From: Perkinsus olseni
Taxonomy: Eukaryota; Perkinsozoa; Perkinsida; Perkinsidae
Reading direction: 5' to 3'
Length of the DNA stretch: 64,000 bases
Assembly: GCA_013115135.1 (NCBI GenBank)
Contig: JABANP010000120.1
Span: forward strand, 62,001-126,000
Below the pieces are notes generated by a model. The model was not told where the DNA came from. It saw only the letters and a program-made list of their open reading frames with translations, and made no database searches. Made by a program: the position numbers and the translations under genes. Below, piece by piece: positions 35,205-47,900 of the stretch (positions are counted from its first letter, which is position 1; every line of letters starts with the position of its first letter).

Positions 35205-35544
35205 GACTTGTTTAACTACGATGTGACTGAAGCTCTAACGCTACTCACTCCTGCTATATATTACATGTGATATAATTCTCATTAGGACTACCACCCGGAA
35301 TGTTTACCGCCTGTAAAAAGCCCCACACTGATAACGCAACCGAGTGCTCCGGTGAGATACTTCATTCCAATCATGGAAGTTACTGGGCTTCATCTCAGAA
35401 TCAACAAACATGTCGATCATCTATGATCGCTTTACAAAACTGATAATCACTCGGCAACACGCAGCTCTGTCTTATGCAGTGCTGCCTCAGGGGAGGATGG
35501 GGGTTACCGTAGTGTCACCAGCGGGTGGGCTGGTAACAACAGCG

Positions 35545-35690
35545 GGTTCAGTAGTAGTAGACTCCATCATAGGGCCTTCATTAGTAGTAGACTCCATCAT
35601 AGGGCCTTCAGTAGTAGTAGACTCCATCATAGGGCATTCAGTAGTAGTAGACTCCATCATAGGGCCTTCAGTAGCAGTAGACTCATAGGG
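35545..35690 (-). repeat. 30-bp minisatellite (coding in the paralogue)
   Basis: About five units of TAGTAGTAGACTCCATCATAGG form. In the paralogue at 53850-54020 the same unit encodes TEGPMMESTT. Here the last unit has lost bases, which shifts the frame. Confidence 0.8.
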
Positions 35691-36244
35691 CCTTCATTAA
35701 TAGTAGACTGGATAGGTCCCTCGGTCTCAGGTGTATCCGGCTTAACGGTATCCCTATGAGGGTACGGCGTAGTAGCGGTGAGGACGGAGTGGTCGAAGCT
35801 GAGCTCAATCGTCGAATCCTCAACCCGGTAGGTGTCGTCGACGATGTACATCGGGCCGTAGTCGCCGAAGACACAAAAGCCACCACAGCCTCTCTCGATC
35901 TTTGCCGTAGAGGACTGCATACCGCGTTGAACTCCCCTCCACTGAAGGATGAATGGAAGGCCGTGGGCGAGGGGCTTCACACGGTATCCCCGCATATAAC
36001 CGGAATGTTTCCTCATGGCGAGGAGGACATCCCCTGAAGTCACCCTCACTGGATCTCTTCTCTCAGGGTGATCGGCGTAGTACCAAGTCTTGTACTTTCC
36101 GTCGAAGACAACACAGTGGAGCCTCTCATCATCGAACTGATGCATCAAATACCACGCGCCATCGCCACCAGCAATCCCGAAGCACGGGACAGCCGTCTGG
36201 CCCCACGGAAAATAAATGAGCCCGAGTAACCACTTCATTAACAC
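35657..36244 (-). pseudogene. 5'-truncated copy of the secreted repeat protein
   Basis: The 195-codon minus-strand frame matches the C-terminal two thirds of the gene at 53783-55199 almost residue for residue (FPWGQTAVPCFG onward, KYKTWYYADHPERRDPVR, the CGGFCVFGDYGP stretch). It keeps the reading frame that the longer copy has lost at one base. The signal peptide and N-terminal half are absent; the leading MLMKWLLGL replaces them. The tail repeat is degenerate: the 30-bp units at about 35545-35690 (AGTAGTAGACTCCATCAT) lie partly beyond the stop because of a deletion. It is either a truncated gene or a pseudogene. Confidence 0.65.
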
Positions 36245-36384
36245 AACTCAGAAAACGTGTTACAGTGACAACCCAGTTATCGATAACGAGACGGAGCATA
36301 TTCAATACAGCCATCAATAATCATGCCCAATCTCAGTACCTGATGAAATAAGCGTTCGAAGTTCGAACTTTTCTTGACTCCCCG

Positions 36385-36852
36385 CTAGGCAACCTTAGGG
36401 TGGGTAAACCAACTCTTCTGTCGCCGCAACCATATGCGAGATCCATCGATTGACCTCTTCAGACGAACGGAGTGCTCTCCAGAGTTTCCATGAGGCCGTA
36501 CGATATACCCTCGCATTGGAACTGGAAAGACGTAGCGGTCATTGAGCCCAATTTTATCAGATGCACCTAGTCTTGAAGATGATGTGACAGTTGGCGTTGA
36601 TTGAACCTGCTGGGAAGCTGTTCCGCAGAGCTTCTGCAGCGCGTCGAGTTTCAACAGTGGCCCGCTATCACTATTACTAGGAATAGGAGAGAGTCCGTCC
36701 GACAACAAGTAGTCCACACCCAGCCGTAGACGTTTCGACGGTCTCTCAACCTCTCCGCCTCCCTCTCCTTCAACCTCGATTAAACCTTCGGCATAACGAT
36801 CCCCACAATGGGTTTTGTAGCCACCTTCGTTTCTCGTATAATGGAAGATCAC
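36385..36852 (-). CDS. Hypothetical protein
   Basis: 155 codons on the minus strand. It has a basic stretch (RPSKRLRLG) and an acidic run (EVEGEGGGEVE) near the N-terminus, and a C-terminal region rich in Arg and Trp. No family recognised. It could be the 3' exon of a gene that also uses 36878-37198, since both lie on the same strand 25 bp apart, but the gap is too short for a convincing intron. Confidence 0.35.
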   Translation of the reverse strand: MIFHYTRNEGGYKTHCGDRYAEGLIEVEGEGGGEVERPSKRLRLGVDYLLSDGLSPIPSNSDSGPLLKLDALQKLCGTASQQVQSTPTVTSSSRLGASDKIGLNDRYVFPVPMRGYIVRPHGNSGEHSVRLKRSIDGSRIWLRRQKSWFTHPKVA

Positions 36853-36877
36853 TGTCTCGGTGAGTATAAATTTTCAC

Positions 36878-37198
36878 CTAACTCGAAGCCTCGAAGGATG
36901 ACGGGAGATTCGATCGAGGAACCGTATCTAGAGTCGACTCGGGCATATCAGCCGGGGTTTCCGCCCTAGAGCAGCTCACGCTAGACGGTGGCGGACCAGC
37001 GGGCGCACTCAATGGGGTCTCGGCCGGACCGTCTCGCGAGTAACGCGCCGCTAGTAACGAGTCGACCTCGAGATTCATTACATTGAGTTCAGTGTGCTCC
37101 AAACGTATCAGCATGGCTCCCTGGAGTGGGACTCCCGGGACGGGATGCAGCGAATAGGAAACGTAACTGACCGAGTAAGCTCGCAAGCCTACTCGCAC
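36878..37198 (-). CDS. Hypothetical protein or 5' exon
   Basis: 106 codons, with Val/Leu-rich and Pro/Ser-rich parts (SAPAGPPPSSVS). No domain recognised. It may belong with 36385-36852. Confidence 0.25.
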   Translation of the reverse strand: MRVGLRAYSVSYVSYSLHPVPGVPLQGAMLIRLEHTELNVMNLEVDSLLAARYSRDGPAETPLSAPAGPPPSSVSCSRAETPADMPESTLDTVPRSNLPSSFEASS

Positions 37199-39083
37199 TA
37201 GGCCTGTGGTAAGCTGAGCCTACTAGGCTCAGACTAACGAGTGAGCCCGGCGCAGGTTCTGGTCGATATTATCGACTCGATGAATGAAATACTGCACTTG
37301 CGAGTCGCAACTTACGACGACCCCTGATTGGAGTGCATTTCTCAAGCCGAGACTCAAGTCAACTTGAGAGGTTCAAGGCTTGGACTTCAAGCTCAACTAG
37401 AACTCGCGAACGACCCCGAGCAACCATACTCAGTACGCTTACTGTGAGTCCACCATGCGGACCTTGTATCTGGAAAGCGATTCGATCATGGACTCTGTAT
37501 CGCTTAGACACTCGGTATGGTCGGGCGTAGAGGCAGTTGTCGGCTCTATGGCGACACTGTCGCTTCCACTTTCTCCGTCCGACTGGGCTGGAGAAGGCTC
37601 TTGGGATGCGCTCGGCTCCTGTGAACGCGCAAAAACTGGTACGAAGAGCTTAGCGCTACGGCAGAATACATAATTAGCAATTCTGCAGTGCTAGGAATTT
37701 CCCAATAGGAAATACCTTCTGAGTCAAACTTGGCACGCAACCAGGCCCATGAAGCAAAACTTAAAGCAACGACACTCCACCTCAAGTCGCCGACGTGTAA
37801 CTCGCAGCTAAAGAATCCCTAGCACAGATGGACTAGTAGGGATCACCTCTTGTAAGAAGGCTAGCCGAGCTTCCCTGCCAAGACGCCCAGGACGGCCTGA
37901 GAGAAGAGTGCGAATTACATACTGCGAAAGGCCAACGCCGTTGACTCAACGGAAGTCCCGTCACGGAACCTACGCGCTAGATAGTTCTTGCGGAATTCTT
38001 CGGGCCGTAGCAGCAAGCTATCGAAGTGGATCAGAAGAGTGAGAGTGCCCATGAGGTCCTGAATCAAGTGAAGCTTTCACGTCCACCTGTGAAATATTTA
38101 ACGAAGCAGTTGGTATGGTGGCGTTACGCCACTGGCGTATTAGGATATTGAACTTGAGCCAGAGTGGTATGTTGGTGTATTCAAGTTGAATACAATGAAG
38201 AATTCAACGGATGCGCATCCTATACAGGCAAAAGGACGTTTCTTGCAAAATTCTACCGTTCGAATACAGTACCAAATAATTCCCTACTCTGTTTCTACCG
38301 CCAGCTCTTAGTTTTCAGTCGAACGTACTCATGCAGTGCTACTGTGCGACAGGAAGTCCCAAGAAGTTGTTTCCATAGGGTTTTTGACCCATAGGTCGTA
38401 TTGACTGGAACTCAAAGGCCCATGAATAAACACAGTGGAGACCAGACTAGTGTGTAAGTTACACAGTGTAACACAACAACAGTGAATCCTAGCGTGGTGG
38501 AAGCGTGGCGCTACGGCAACGAGCCCTAATGGCAGCCATTGAATGGCTCGATTCAATCAAGCTGATTGGTACATCTCGTGACCATCTCAGCTTAGCAGAT
38601 CATAACGTTGAGCTCGATGATGCCAACTACCGGGTTCTCGGTGGGATGGAACTTCTAGAGAATAATGGCGCCGGCTTGAGGTAATCACGGACGGGGATGC
38701 TGAGACCCAGGGAGTTATGGCTATTGCATACACGCGCAGGAATGACAAGGAATGCGGCGTCTCCGAAGCTACCGCGGAATGGAGTACTTTAACGGGCGCT
38801 CCTGCGACTCTTGCAACGTCAACGTATGTGGTACTTGCAGCTACGAATGGGTCTCTCTGGCGACTGCGAAACGAGAAGCCCACATGTCAGTTTTAGAGTC
38901 AAAACTTTTGACGCCAGCCCGCACAAGAGCAGCCTGCCGTGGTTAACTTTCTGAGTAATGTAGAAGCATTCGTCAACCATCTCAAGATGCTCAACCGGAT
39001 TCAGTTAACCCTGTCGGCAGTGCCGTAGTGGATGAAGTGCCCAACTTTCCACTGTGACTCGCGTTGGCAAGGTTGCTTGCACT
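37199..39083. other. Stretch without a supported gene
   Basis: Only frames below 100 codons on either strand, none with a domain, paired splice sites or a repeated pattern. Confidence 0.5.
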
Positions 39084-39944
39084 CTACACCATTTCCAGAC
39101 CTACTTAATAAAACCCCAGAGCAAATTAGAAAAACCCCAGAGCAATTTAATAAAGCCCAGGCCAAATTAGTAAAATCCCACAGCAATTTAATAAAGCCCA
39201 GACTGTATTAGTAAAACCCCAAAGCAATTTAGTCGGCACGCGAGAGTCTCGCGGCGAGACGCATCCGGATCGTCCCTCCTCCCGGCGGGGACTCCGAGTC
39301 GGAGTCTCCGACCCATGAGTGGCGGGAGAGGCCGTGGAGTGAAGACAGAGTACCTCCTGCCGCACTGTGGGAAGTTGCTTCAAAAGGGGTTGAAGAGGTT
39401 GAATTGATGCAACTGTTGCATTGCAACTTAGTATACAATTTGCAACTTTGCTTCAATCACGCCCAAACATGGTTCCCTTGTGGGGCTCAGCTATGTAAGG
39501 CATGCCAGTCGGAGGCTCAATTTGAATGTTTAACGATTGAACTCTAACCCGCGATCTGTAGAATAAGGAGGGCTTACTTAATGTAGGCTGACGTTGTGAG
39601 TTTTCCGTACTTGTTAGTGATTTTGTTCGGCCCCGAATTTCTCCCTATTTTTTATGGGGGTTTTGGAACGCGCTCTTTCGAATGGTGTATAGCTTGTCCG
39701 CTGAAAACCGGTAGTTATCGAGAAATTGTCTGCACGCACGCACCACGCGCGAATGCCTCTTGTTGCAGTATATGCTCCGCTCGCTTCGCTCGCTCCGCAA
39801 TTGGTCTTTCATAAAATCAAATTGGTTTGGGGATTTATTAATTTGCTCCGGGCTCTATTAAATTGCTTTGGGGTTTTACTAATTTGGTCTGGGCTTTATT
39901 AAATTGCTCTGGGGTTTCACTAAGTAGGTCTGGAAATGGTGTAG
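39084..39944. mobile_element. Fold-back element with about 140-bp terminal inverted repeats
   Basis: The left end CTACACCATTTCCAGACC (39084) is the reverse complement of the right end GGTCTGGAAATGGTGTAG (to 39944). The inverted repeats run to about 39232 and from about 39821. They are themselves built of units of about 21 bp alternating AAACCCCAGAGCAATTT and AATAAAGCCCAG types. The centre (39235-39800) has no coding frame of note. No clear target duplication is visible. This is the build of a fold-back or MITE element of unknown superfamily. Confidence 0.75.
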
Positions 39945-41469
39945 TACCTTACCTCCACATTGACTCATGTTCCTCCGACAACTCTCAGCCGGTGATAAAG
40001 AAGTAAAAAATAAGAAAACATAGATCAGGAGCCGAGAAAAGGAAGCGCCGCAAGCAGCTAGAAGAAGCTTCGCTCCTAAAGCGACCCAAGCTCACGAGAT
40101 TCGTAGTCTCCGACGGACCTGCAGTTCGCGATAGCCCAATCCGGGATCACGCGAATCGGGAGCCACATGTGGATAAGGGTAATCAGGTGAGTCCTAAGGA
40201 GGCTCAGCGAGAGCAGCAACAGCAGGAAGACCAGGTGAGCCGTTCATCGTGAACAGCTGTTCGTAGCAGGTGCCACTAGTTCAGCAGGTCAATGACGTGC
40301 GATATACTGGGCCTCTCACCATGGATGCAGGCTGCATCATGCAGCCACTTGGCCAGCTGAAATCAGCGGCAACGTACGAGATCATATCGTACGATGCGTG
40401 GGGACACCAAACTTCAACGAGGACATGACTGCCGAATGGACGCCCGTTGACGGACGCAGGTTCTGTGGGTGAGAGGATCACGCTTCCTGAGAATCACTTG
40501 GGGAAAGACCAAAATTGCGCCAACGTTCAACACATGCCAGTATCATACCCTCAACGGGTGACTGCACAAATCCAAGGGACTCTGCACAAAGCTGAGGAAG
40601 ATTTTCGCTAGCTCTACAGTGGCTTTGATCAAGTGCAGTGGTCCTTGGAAAAGTGTGTGTGTGGGTCTGTTGCTAGGCATTACAGGCCTAGAGGCCTATC
40701 GCCCTTAAACATACAATAGCCGACTCTGTGTGATAATCTGTGATTATCTATTTCACCCAGCTTCGCTTCGCTGTTATTTGTGACCAGTTTGTGATAAGGA
40801 TTTGGTATCTACAGCTTAGCGCTAGTGGAACACAACATTAAGTTTTTTGTATAAAATAAGTCTTTTCCACAATCATATCTTGATTGCGTTTATTCCTTCG
40901 AGTTCAAGGACATCTGAGCGATCGCGAGTAGGCCCGACAGCAGCAATCCCCGGCGACCAGAGTGAGAGAGCAGACAACGATCGGCGAGGTAGGGAGAGAA
41001 ACCGTAGCGAACACATCCGCAAGCAGCGTGATACGTAGAGAACCTCCTCCGCAACCCATAGCTAAACCCACTGGGTTTAACCCAGCGGGGAGTGCTACGG
41101 CCGATGACTCTCACCATGAGGCGCAACGCCAGACGTTGTGCAACTCGAGCACATCAGCTATCGACCCTGCTAGGATACCATAATAAGTATAAGAAACAAT
41201 AAGGCAAACGTTCAATTAACACTAGGTACACGAACAAGGCGAGGACGATAAGAGGGGACGCATGCCGTCGAGCCATCCTCGGTCACACTCGTGGAGTGGA
41301 GTGGATGTATGAGTGATGGCAAGCCCGGCCCTAGTTTCGATCTTACCATTGCTGGCCAGTGACCCCCAAGCCACGATCAGGCACTGGGACCAACGGGGGT
41401 GGAAGGCGGAATATGCTTACCGGCGTCCGAATTCCGAGACTTGCAATTCCGATTGCCTAATTCCGAGAC
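39945..41469. other. Stretch with a basic, Gln-rich open frame and no recognised gene
   Basis: A frame without ATG at about 40022-40252 reads AEKRKRRKQLEEASLLKRPK and later QREQQQQEDQ, and may be an exon. It could belong with the MULE transposase downstream, but no junction was found. The rest shows nothing. Confidence 0.25.
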
Positions 41470-42612
41470 GACATTAGAGCCCTACAGAGAGCACCGACCG
41501 ACGACGTGTTCGCTCAAGGGGCCAAAATGTTCTTCCATAAGTGGCACCAGCTCTATCCTAGCTTGGCCGAGTTCTTCCGCAGGCAATGGCTATGCGGGAA
41601 AGCTTATTGGTACCAAGGATGTGGAGGATTATCGCCGAGTATACCCCGTCATAGCTGTGCAATAGGAGGAGAAAATAGTGGGATCAAGAGAGGTGTGTCA
41701 GTGGGAGGGAGGGCCAAACTTATAGAATACGACACCTGAAAAGAATATCAATCCTCCTACTAAGTTTTTCAATGGTGAGCGACGATCATCTTTTCAAAAA
41801 ACATTGAGAGTTCATGTATGATAGATGAAATCATTCATTCTCCGCAACAGCGCAAGTATTATACAGTACTTGCGCACTATACTACTGTAGAAACATAAAA
41901 CTAGATGAATGAAATATGATGCTATTAAGCATACCATCATCATCGTATCATCATCACGTATCCCACATATCATACAGTAGGATCATTAGTCATATCGTTG
42001 TCATAGTGGTATGATTAGTAGTGGCATTATATTTCTCATATTTCCCCGAACGCACTACGCAAACTTGCGAATCCCATCACATAAGCTCCACGTGCATACT
42101 GTTAATTCCTCATAGGTGGTATCGCCAACATGGCAAGCCTCCCGGGGTTACTACGTGAGATGGAAGAATATTGCCAAGACGAAGCGGCGGCATACACTGG
42201 CGGATCTCCATCTATCAATTCACAGAGTGCAACGGAGGGCGCGAAGTGGGCCGATCCGGTTCTGCGTGCGGCACCTGGGCAGAAGGAGACTATTTACACC
42301 GACGACTCCAAGGAAAACTACCTGGTTGCCAGTGCGAGCCTTGCAGAAGTGGTGCCCACTCAAGAAAAGCTTGACGAAATCGTTGCACAGTACTACAATC
42401 GGCTCCATGGGCTGCCGTGTCCGAGCGGATCACCGGGCGGAGTACTCGATTGGAGCGACTTTACCGAGTACAAGGCAGTAGTACAAAACATCTTCTGGGT
42501 GAAGCGGCATGATGGCTTCTCTTGTACCTGCTATCAAGGAAGATCACCACCGTGTATTCACGCTATCGGACTTCAATACCTCGAGGGATCACCAGTCGGG
42601 GCTTCGAAATGA
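41470..42612 (+). pseudogene. Mutator-like (MULE) transposase, C-terminal part with SWIM zinc finger
   Basis: Frame 41470-41692 contains KMFFHKWHQLYPSLAEFF and the GLSPSIPRHS...GENSGIKRG stretch typical of the region after the DDE domain in MULE transposases. A GT-AG intron (41693-42115) joins it in frame to 42116-42612, which holds the SWIM zinc finger CTCYQGRSPPCIHAI (C-x-C...C-x-H) and stops at 42610-42612. I find no DDE catalytic part upstream, so the copy is probably 5'-truncated or its earlier exons are not recognisable. It is a possible relative of the source of the MULE-type MITE at 49849-50537. Confidence 0.6.
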
Positions 42613-44160
42613 ATGAGCTCCTCACATATGGCCCGAAGCCAAAGGCCGCCCGAGGTAAGCCTGACGGCCTTCATCCGGGTAGCAGCTCCTGCAGCCGACG
42701 TGTTTCAGATACTGCCACCTGCGCGAGTACTCACTTCTACCGCCGTGGGAAGTGCCTCGGAAGGTAACCAGGCCGCACACTCTGTTTCTTGCCGCCCGTC
42801 TCCAACTTGGATTATCCAAGTTGGATATGCGCAGGAAGCGGCGACGGAGCCAACGAGGAGAGCATGGATGAAGAAAAGGAAGCTGTCGAAGAGCCCGTAA
42901 GCCTTGAGCCGAGTGTCTCAGTCGATTAAGCGAGAGTTAGCTAGGGATACTTGCCAAGGATTCAAGATGATGCCAAGAATTGTGTCGAATTTCAGGTGCA
43001 CTCCTCCCCTCCACTTCGCGAGAGGCTGAGAAAGAAGCAGCGTCCGAATTTTAGCTCCCTCGAACGAGGAAAATGGATCATGCAAGACCGAAGCTGCGCA
43101 TGATATCAGAGATGCAGTAATCATGCACGAGTCTGACTAGTCAGTAGGAGATGCAGTAGACTACTCGTCGAGTCAGTCCTATCAAAACACCGTATCGTCG
43201 ACCATGGTGCTCAAAATAGTAATTAACACGTATCATACTCAATGCATACTTTGTGTTAATGCGAGGATGTGGGAGGAGACATCGCACGCGTGCTGGCTCT
43301 GAGAGTGCATGCGTGCAAATGCATCACTTCAGCATATCATATGAAATCATCATGTGAAATTTCGGAATATGATATTGAATCCTAGACAAATTGCCGAAAA
43401 CCTGACGCTACTATAGGCGAACCATCTGTTAGGTCTATCCTAGAAGCTTCATTCTCGCCCTGCCCGCGATTGTGTAGCTGCCTGTCCCCGTTGTCCCCCT
43501 TCGACTGTGTGCCTTAGCTAATGCTAGGCTTACGACATTCACTCTGCTTTAGATAGATATAAGTAAGAAGCATTTAATATCCCTTTTCTATGTCAACCAA
43601 CTTCGCCGCGTTCACATTCAATGAAGAGTCCCAACACCATCGAAGTGGGACTTACACGGTGGAAGGTCATCACACGGAATAGAACTCAATAGTGCACTGC
43701 AAACACGAACCCGAAACCGTTGGGGGGGGGGGGGGTAACCGCCGAGAGTTCACCTGGTGAGTAAGATGGTGAACATCTTACTCGCCACTGAGGTACCGCA
43801 AAAAGACAATTTACTGCATTAACATCTTCTCATAAATTTCAATGAAGGCAACATTCACAGGGAAAAAACCAGGGTGTGGGATTCGAGCCGGTCAGAATGG
43901 ACCTATTCGGCCGGGAAGCAAACGAAGTGCACGAACAGGGCAATGTTCCAACTAGATCGCTCAGTATTTGATAGCTATACACAAATGTCTCCCTCCAACT
44001 GAGCACTTCGTTTCCCTCGGCGAGTTTCTTTAGAATGGACTTCCCAGCTTTGCACTCCATGGACGAAGATCACAGAGATTACGAGATGAAATACCGAACT
44101 GTCAACCCCGTTGAACTCGGAACATGACCTTTTACGACCCATCGCGAGGTTTAGGACACT
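42613..44160. other. Stretch without a supported gene
   Basis: Small open frames only. There is a run of about 14 G at 43722-43735. Confidence 0.5.
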
Positions 44161-44169
44161 CAACAGCTT

Positions 44170-44285
44170 TTCGGGCAACGCAAGAACTTTTGGGGCAGCG
44201 CAAGAACTTTTGGGGCAGTGAAAGAACTTTTCGGGCACTGAAAGAACTTTGGGGGTATCGAAAGTATTTTTGGGGCGCGCGAAAG
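44170..44285 (+). repeat. About 21-bp tandem repeat beside the left LTR
   Basis: Five to six units of AAGAACTTTTGGGGCAGYG, partly degenerate, ending a few bases before the LTR insertion site. Confidence 0.75.
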
Positions 44286-44296
44286 TGCCAACCAAC

Positions 44297-44482
44297 TGTT
44301 GACCAACAGACCAGTCGCAGCCCTATCTTGCTAACTTGCGCTCACTTGCTCACCTTAGTATTGATGTGTACGTATACTCACAGTGGTTTGAAGGCCCATA
44401 TTGACGCTTAGTATACTGCTGCCCCCTACACAAGTCTACTGAGTCGAGTTCTACAAGTCATATTCGGACACATTGGTCAACA
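44297..44482 (+). repeat. Left LTR (186 bp)
   Basis: It matches the right LTR once the nested element and two small insertions (about 50606-50620 and 50703-50715) are removed. It preserves the uninterrupted site AACAGACCAGTCGCAG where the MITE sits in the right LTR. Confidence 0.9.
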
Positions 44483-44501
44483 ATCATCCGAGAATCCAAC
44501 G

Positions 44502-44991
44502 ATGGGCCGCACAGCAAGAAGACGTTCAGGAGGAGCTCAGTCAACTCCCCAAGCTAATACGCCATTTACTCCTCCTCCAGCAGAGTTGGGTGCTGAAGAT
44601 GACCAGCGGCAGAGACCAGTGCCGACAGCAGAACACCGTCATGTCTCAAATTATAGGGAAGAGAAGAAGGAGGCTCGGCAGGAGATTGTTAATACTGGAT
44701 TGGCAGCTAAGCCGTGGAAGATCACTAAAGATTGACTCGACTATCACCGGGCACTTAGCCCAGATTGAGAGGTTGCTGAAGCAGGCCGCTATCGATGAGA
44801 GGTCAGCGACGGCGTATTTTGTTCTCTACTATAGCTTAGATAGTAGTGTTAAAGATGTGTTGCAGGATAGAGATCTTTCGTTACTGCCACCATCGACTTT
44901 GTACGTCGATCTACGTAAGGAGTTGCATACGTTGTACTATGATGCTGGTGATAATAGTCGTTTACGTAACTTACGTAACGTAAGCGATTGA
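44502..44991 (+). pseudogene. Gag N-terminal region, frame-disrupted
   Basis: It starts at ATG 44502 (MGRTARRRSGG), in the same frame as pol, and stops at 44735 after KPWKITKD. The evident continuation lies in another frame (about 44735-44991: AQIERLLKQAAIDERS onward) and then returns to the pol frame at about 44985. The second shift is in a direct repeat (TTACGTAAC TTACGTAACG). Two shifts and no slippery site point to mutation or assembly error rather than programmed frameshifting. Confidence 0.6.
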
Positions 44992-47900
44992 ATACTCTGG
45001 CGCACCGTTCTGATGTTACCTTAGCCTCATTCTTCCAGGAAGTCGAGTCGATCGTATCGAGACTCAGACTTCAAGGTAGCATTGTTAGCGAAGACGAGCT
45101 CTATGACTTATACTGTGCTAGTCTAAGGCCCCCTTATAATGATTGGATACTAGCATATAGATTAGATGAGGTCCCTTTCCACAGAGCTCGACTTCTAATG
45201 TTAAGTCGTTCAAGATCGTTAGAGTTTCAATCGTCACAGTCGCCAGCAGAGAAGTTTATTGATTCGTCCACTCCGTTACAAGTAGTCTCTGCAACTCCAG
45301 ACTCGCAGAATCAGCGCTTTTTCGTTGATTTTGATAAGCTCCGTCGTGAGAATAGATGTTTGAGGTGCTGGGAAGAAGGTCATGCAGCTGAGCAATGTAA
45401 GAGTCCTTCTCCGGCCGCTTATGAGAAAAGATGTCTTTGCTGTGGTCGCAGTGGTCATAGGCGTGATGCTTGCCGCATTCTAACCTCTCAGAAAATAGTT
45501 ATTTGTAGAAGATGTGGTGGACGCAACCATCTCGCGAGTGCCTGTAGAAATGCGGTACCAATGGCATCAGCTCAGTCGGCAACCACAGAGGCTACCCCTA
45601 CAGCTGCGGCACAGGCTAATACCACTACTTCCTCTACTGCTGCCACTTCTTCAGAAGCTGTTAGAGAAGGCGCCTCATCAACTCCACCGACCCAAAACAA
45701 CTCGCCTCCTAAGGCTCCCAACAATGAGGCGACGTGGTTCTCTATGGCAGTGGAAAGGGAAGTAGATGAGACCTGTCTTCCAGCATGCTCGGCATCCTTC
45801 GAAGACCCTACTGCAGCAGCTGAGATTGATGATAATGTCGAGGCTAAATCTGCTCCTTTGATGTCGAATGTTTCTTTATGTTCTAATGTTGATGAGAAAT
45901 TCGACTGTAAAGCCCTCCTCGATACTGGAGCAGTGAGATGTTTTATTAAGAAGGCTTTCTTAGATTCTCTGCCATCTGAGTATGTACTAGCTCGTAAGAG
46001 CGGTAGTTATTCTGTTACGGTTGCGGATAATAGACGCTTTAATAGCGATGAGAGTGTGTTGCTGAAGATCGCAACTCCGCAAAAGACCGTTTCCAGTTGG
46101 TGTATTGTGTATCCCTCGCTCGCTTTCCCATTAATCCTTGGCCTATCATGTATGCGAGATCTGAGTCTTTTGTTATATTTGTCTCATGATCAAATTCTGT
46201 TACGGGCTGATACTCTCGAGTCAGATGTCCGTTCTCTGGCTTCGAAGAAAGATAGTGATGGAGTCGAAGGTTCCCAGAAGGCTGGTTGCACGAAGCCATC
46301 GGATAATGACTCTTCAGCTCGCTATCACAATGATTCTGAGTTAACAATTGATGGTTATAACGCCAAGGATGGGGTTAGTGGGGAGGAGGGGTCTCACCTG
46401 TCTTTCTTGATGGTTGATGCTAACCATTCTGAAGTTTGGGAGTTGGATGCGACGGACCCTTGGAATATTGAAATCTCCGTTAGATCTCCTGATTATTCTT
46501 CGAGAGATTATTCTCTCTCTGTTGTAGATTCAGAGGACCCTGCTTCATCGGATTATAATGTTACAGTTTATAAAGGCCTCACATCGGATAGTCATATAGA
46601 TGAGCATGGTTCTGTTATTGGTGTAAAGAGATTTACTTACGGGATTCCTTGGGTATCCGATAAGCGTCTTCCCAAACCTACGGTTGGTGATATTGATAAG
46701 GTTATTGCGAGTGATAGTAGTCTAGCGAAGCGGTTACAAGATTGTGGTCTATTCGATAAGTATTCTAAAGTATTTGATGAGTATGTTCGTCGTAATATTC
46801 TGGTTAAAGTTGATCCGTCTGATTACCATAAGGTCACCGGTATTATTCCACATTATCCTATAATAAGTACGACTAGTAAAAGCACTCCTGTGAGGCCCGT
46901 CCTTAGGGGATCTCAGTACAGAAACATCATTGGTTCTGGTCTAGGAGCTGTGAAATCACCTCGGGATGCTATTCTCCGTAGTACAATGCCATCAATCTTA
47001 ACGTTCAGAGCATTCTCGTATGTTGCTGTACTAGATTTAGAGAAGGCATTTTATATGCTCCGCAATAGTGTTGATGTAGCCTTCTTATTCTGTCTACCCT
47101 GGAAGGGAGCCTTGTATCGTATGACGGCCCCTCCCATGGGTGCTCCCCATTCTGCAGCGGCTCTGTTGCATGCGATGCAATTGATGTGTGATGAGGCGTA
47201 TCAATTGTTTAAGTCTAGGCATCCGGAGATTCCCGATGGTGAGTGCTGTGTTGCTTTTTCCCCTTATATGGATGACCTCATAGTAGGGGCTGCTTCTCAG
47301 TCGTTGTTGGTCGAGGCTATTGACTGTCTGCTAACAGTGTGTAAGTCGCATGGTTTCAATTGTCAGGAGAGCAAAAGAGGAGTAGGACCACCATCGTTGA
47401 AGCCCCGTAAGGTTCTTGGCCTACTCTGGCATCCTGATGATAAGGTTGGTAATCAAGAAGGCCCTCTACTACCACCAATTTTGCGAAGTGAGGAGTGTGC
47501 GAAGTCGATTGTATCTCTTACTCAGCGAGACGTTGTGAGTTGGATAGCCAAATTCTATGATCCGTGTGGCATATCTAATCACATTTTGCTTTCGATGCGT
47601 CTCTGTTTGAGAGGAGAGGCTAATACCAATCCTGATGTTGATGCATTCATTTCGGCTTCTACCTTCAAGTCTTTAAAGGAATTGATGGAGTCCTTTCGAC
47701 AGGCTCCTCCGATTCCCCGTCTCCTCACGATTCTACCTTACAGGATAGTCTATTGCTTCGCGGATTCGAGCGTTTATGCTACTGCTAATGTGATTACGGA
47801 CTCTGTGTTGAACCCTATCGTCTGTCATTCTCGTCTTATTGATCGTAATCGTATGAGTTGGTCGATAGTTCGTAAGGAGCTTCTTGCTTGTTTGCAAGTA

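Noticed and set aside
43722..43735. Run of about 14 G as a regulatory or structural signal
   Set aside because: An isolated homopolymer with no surrounding G-tracts; could be a sequencing artefact.
44735..44991. Programmed ribosomal frameshift in Gag
   Set aside because: Two shifts are needed and no slippery heptamer or stop-start site is seen; mutation or assembly error is simpler.
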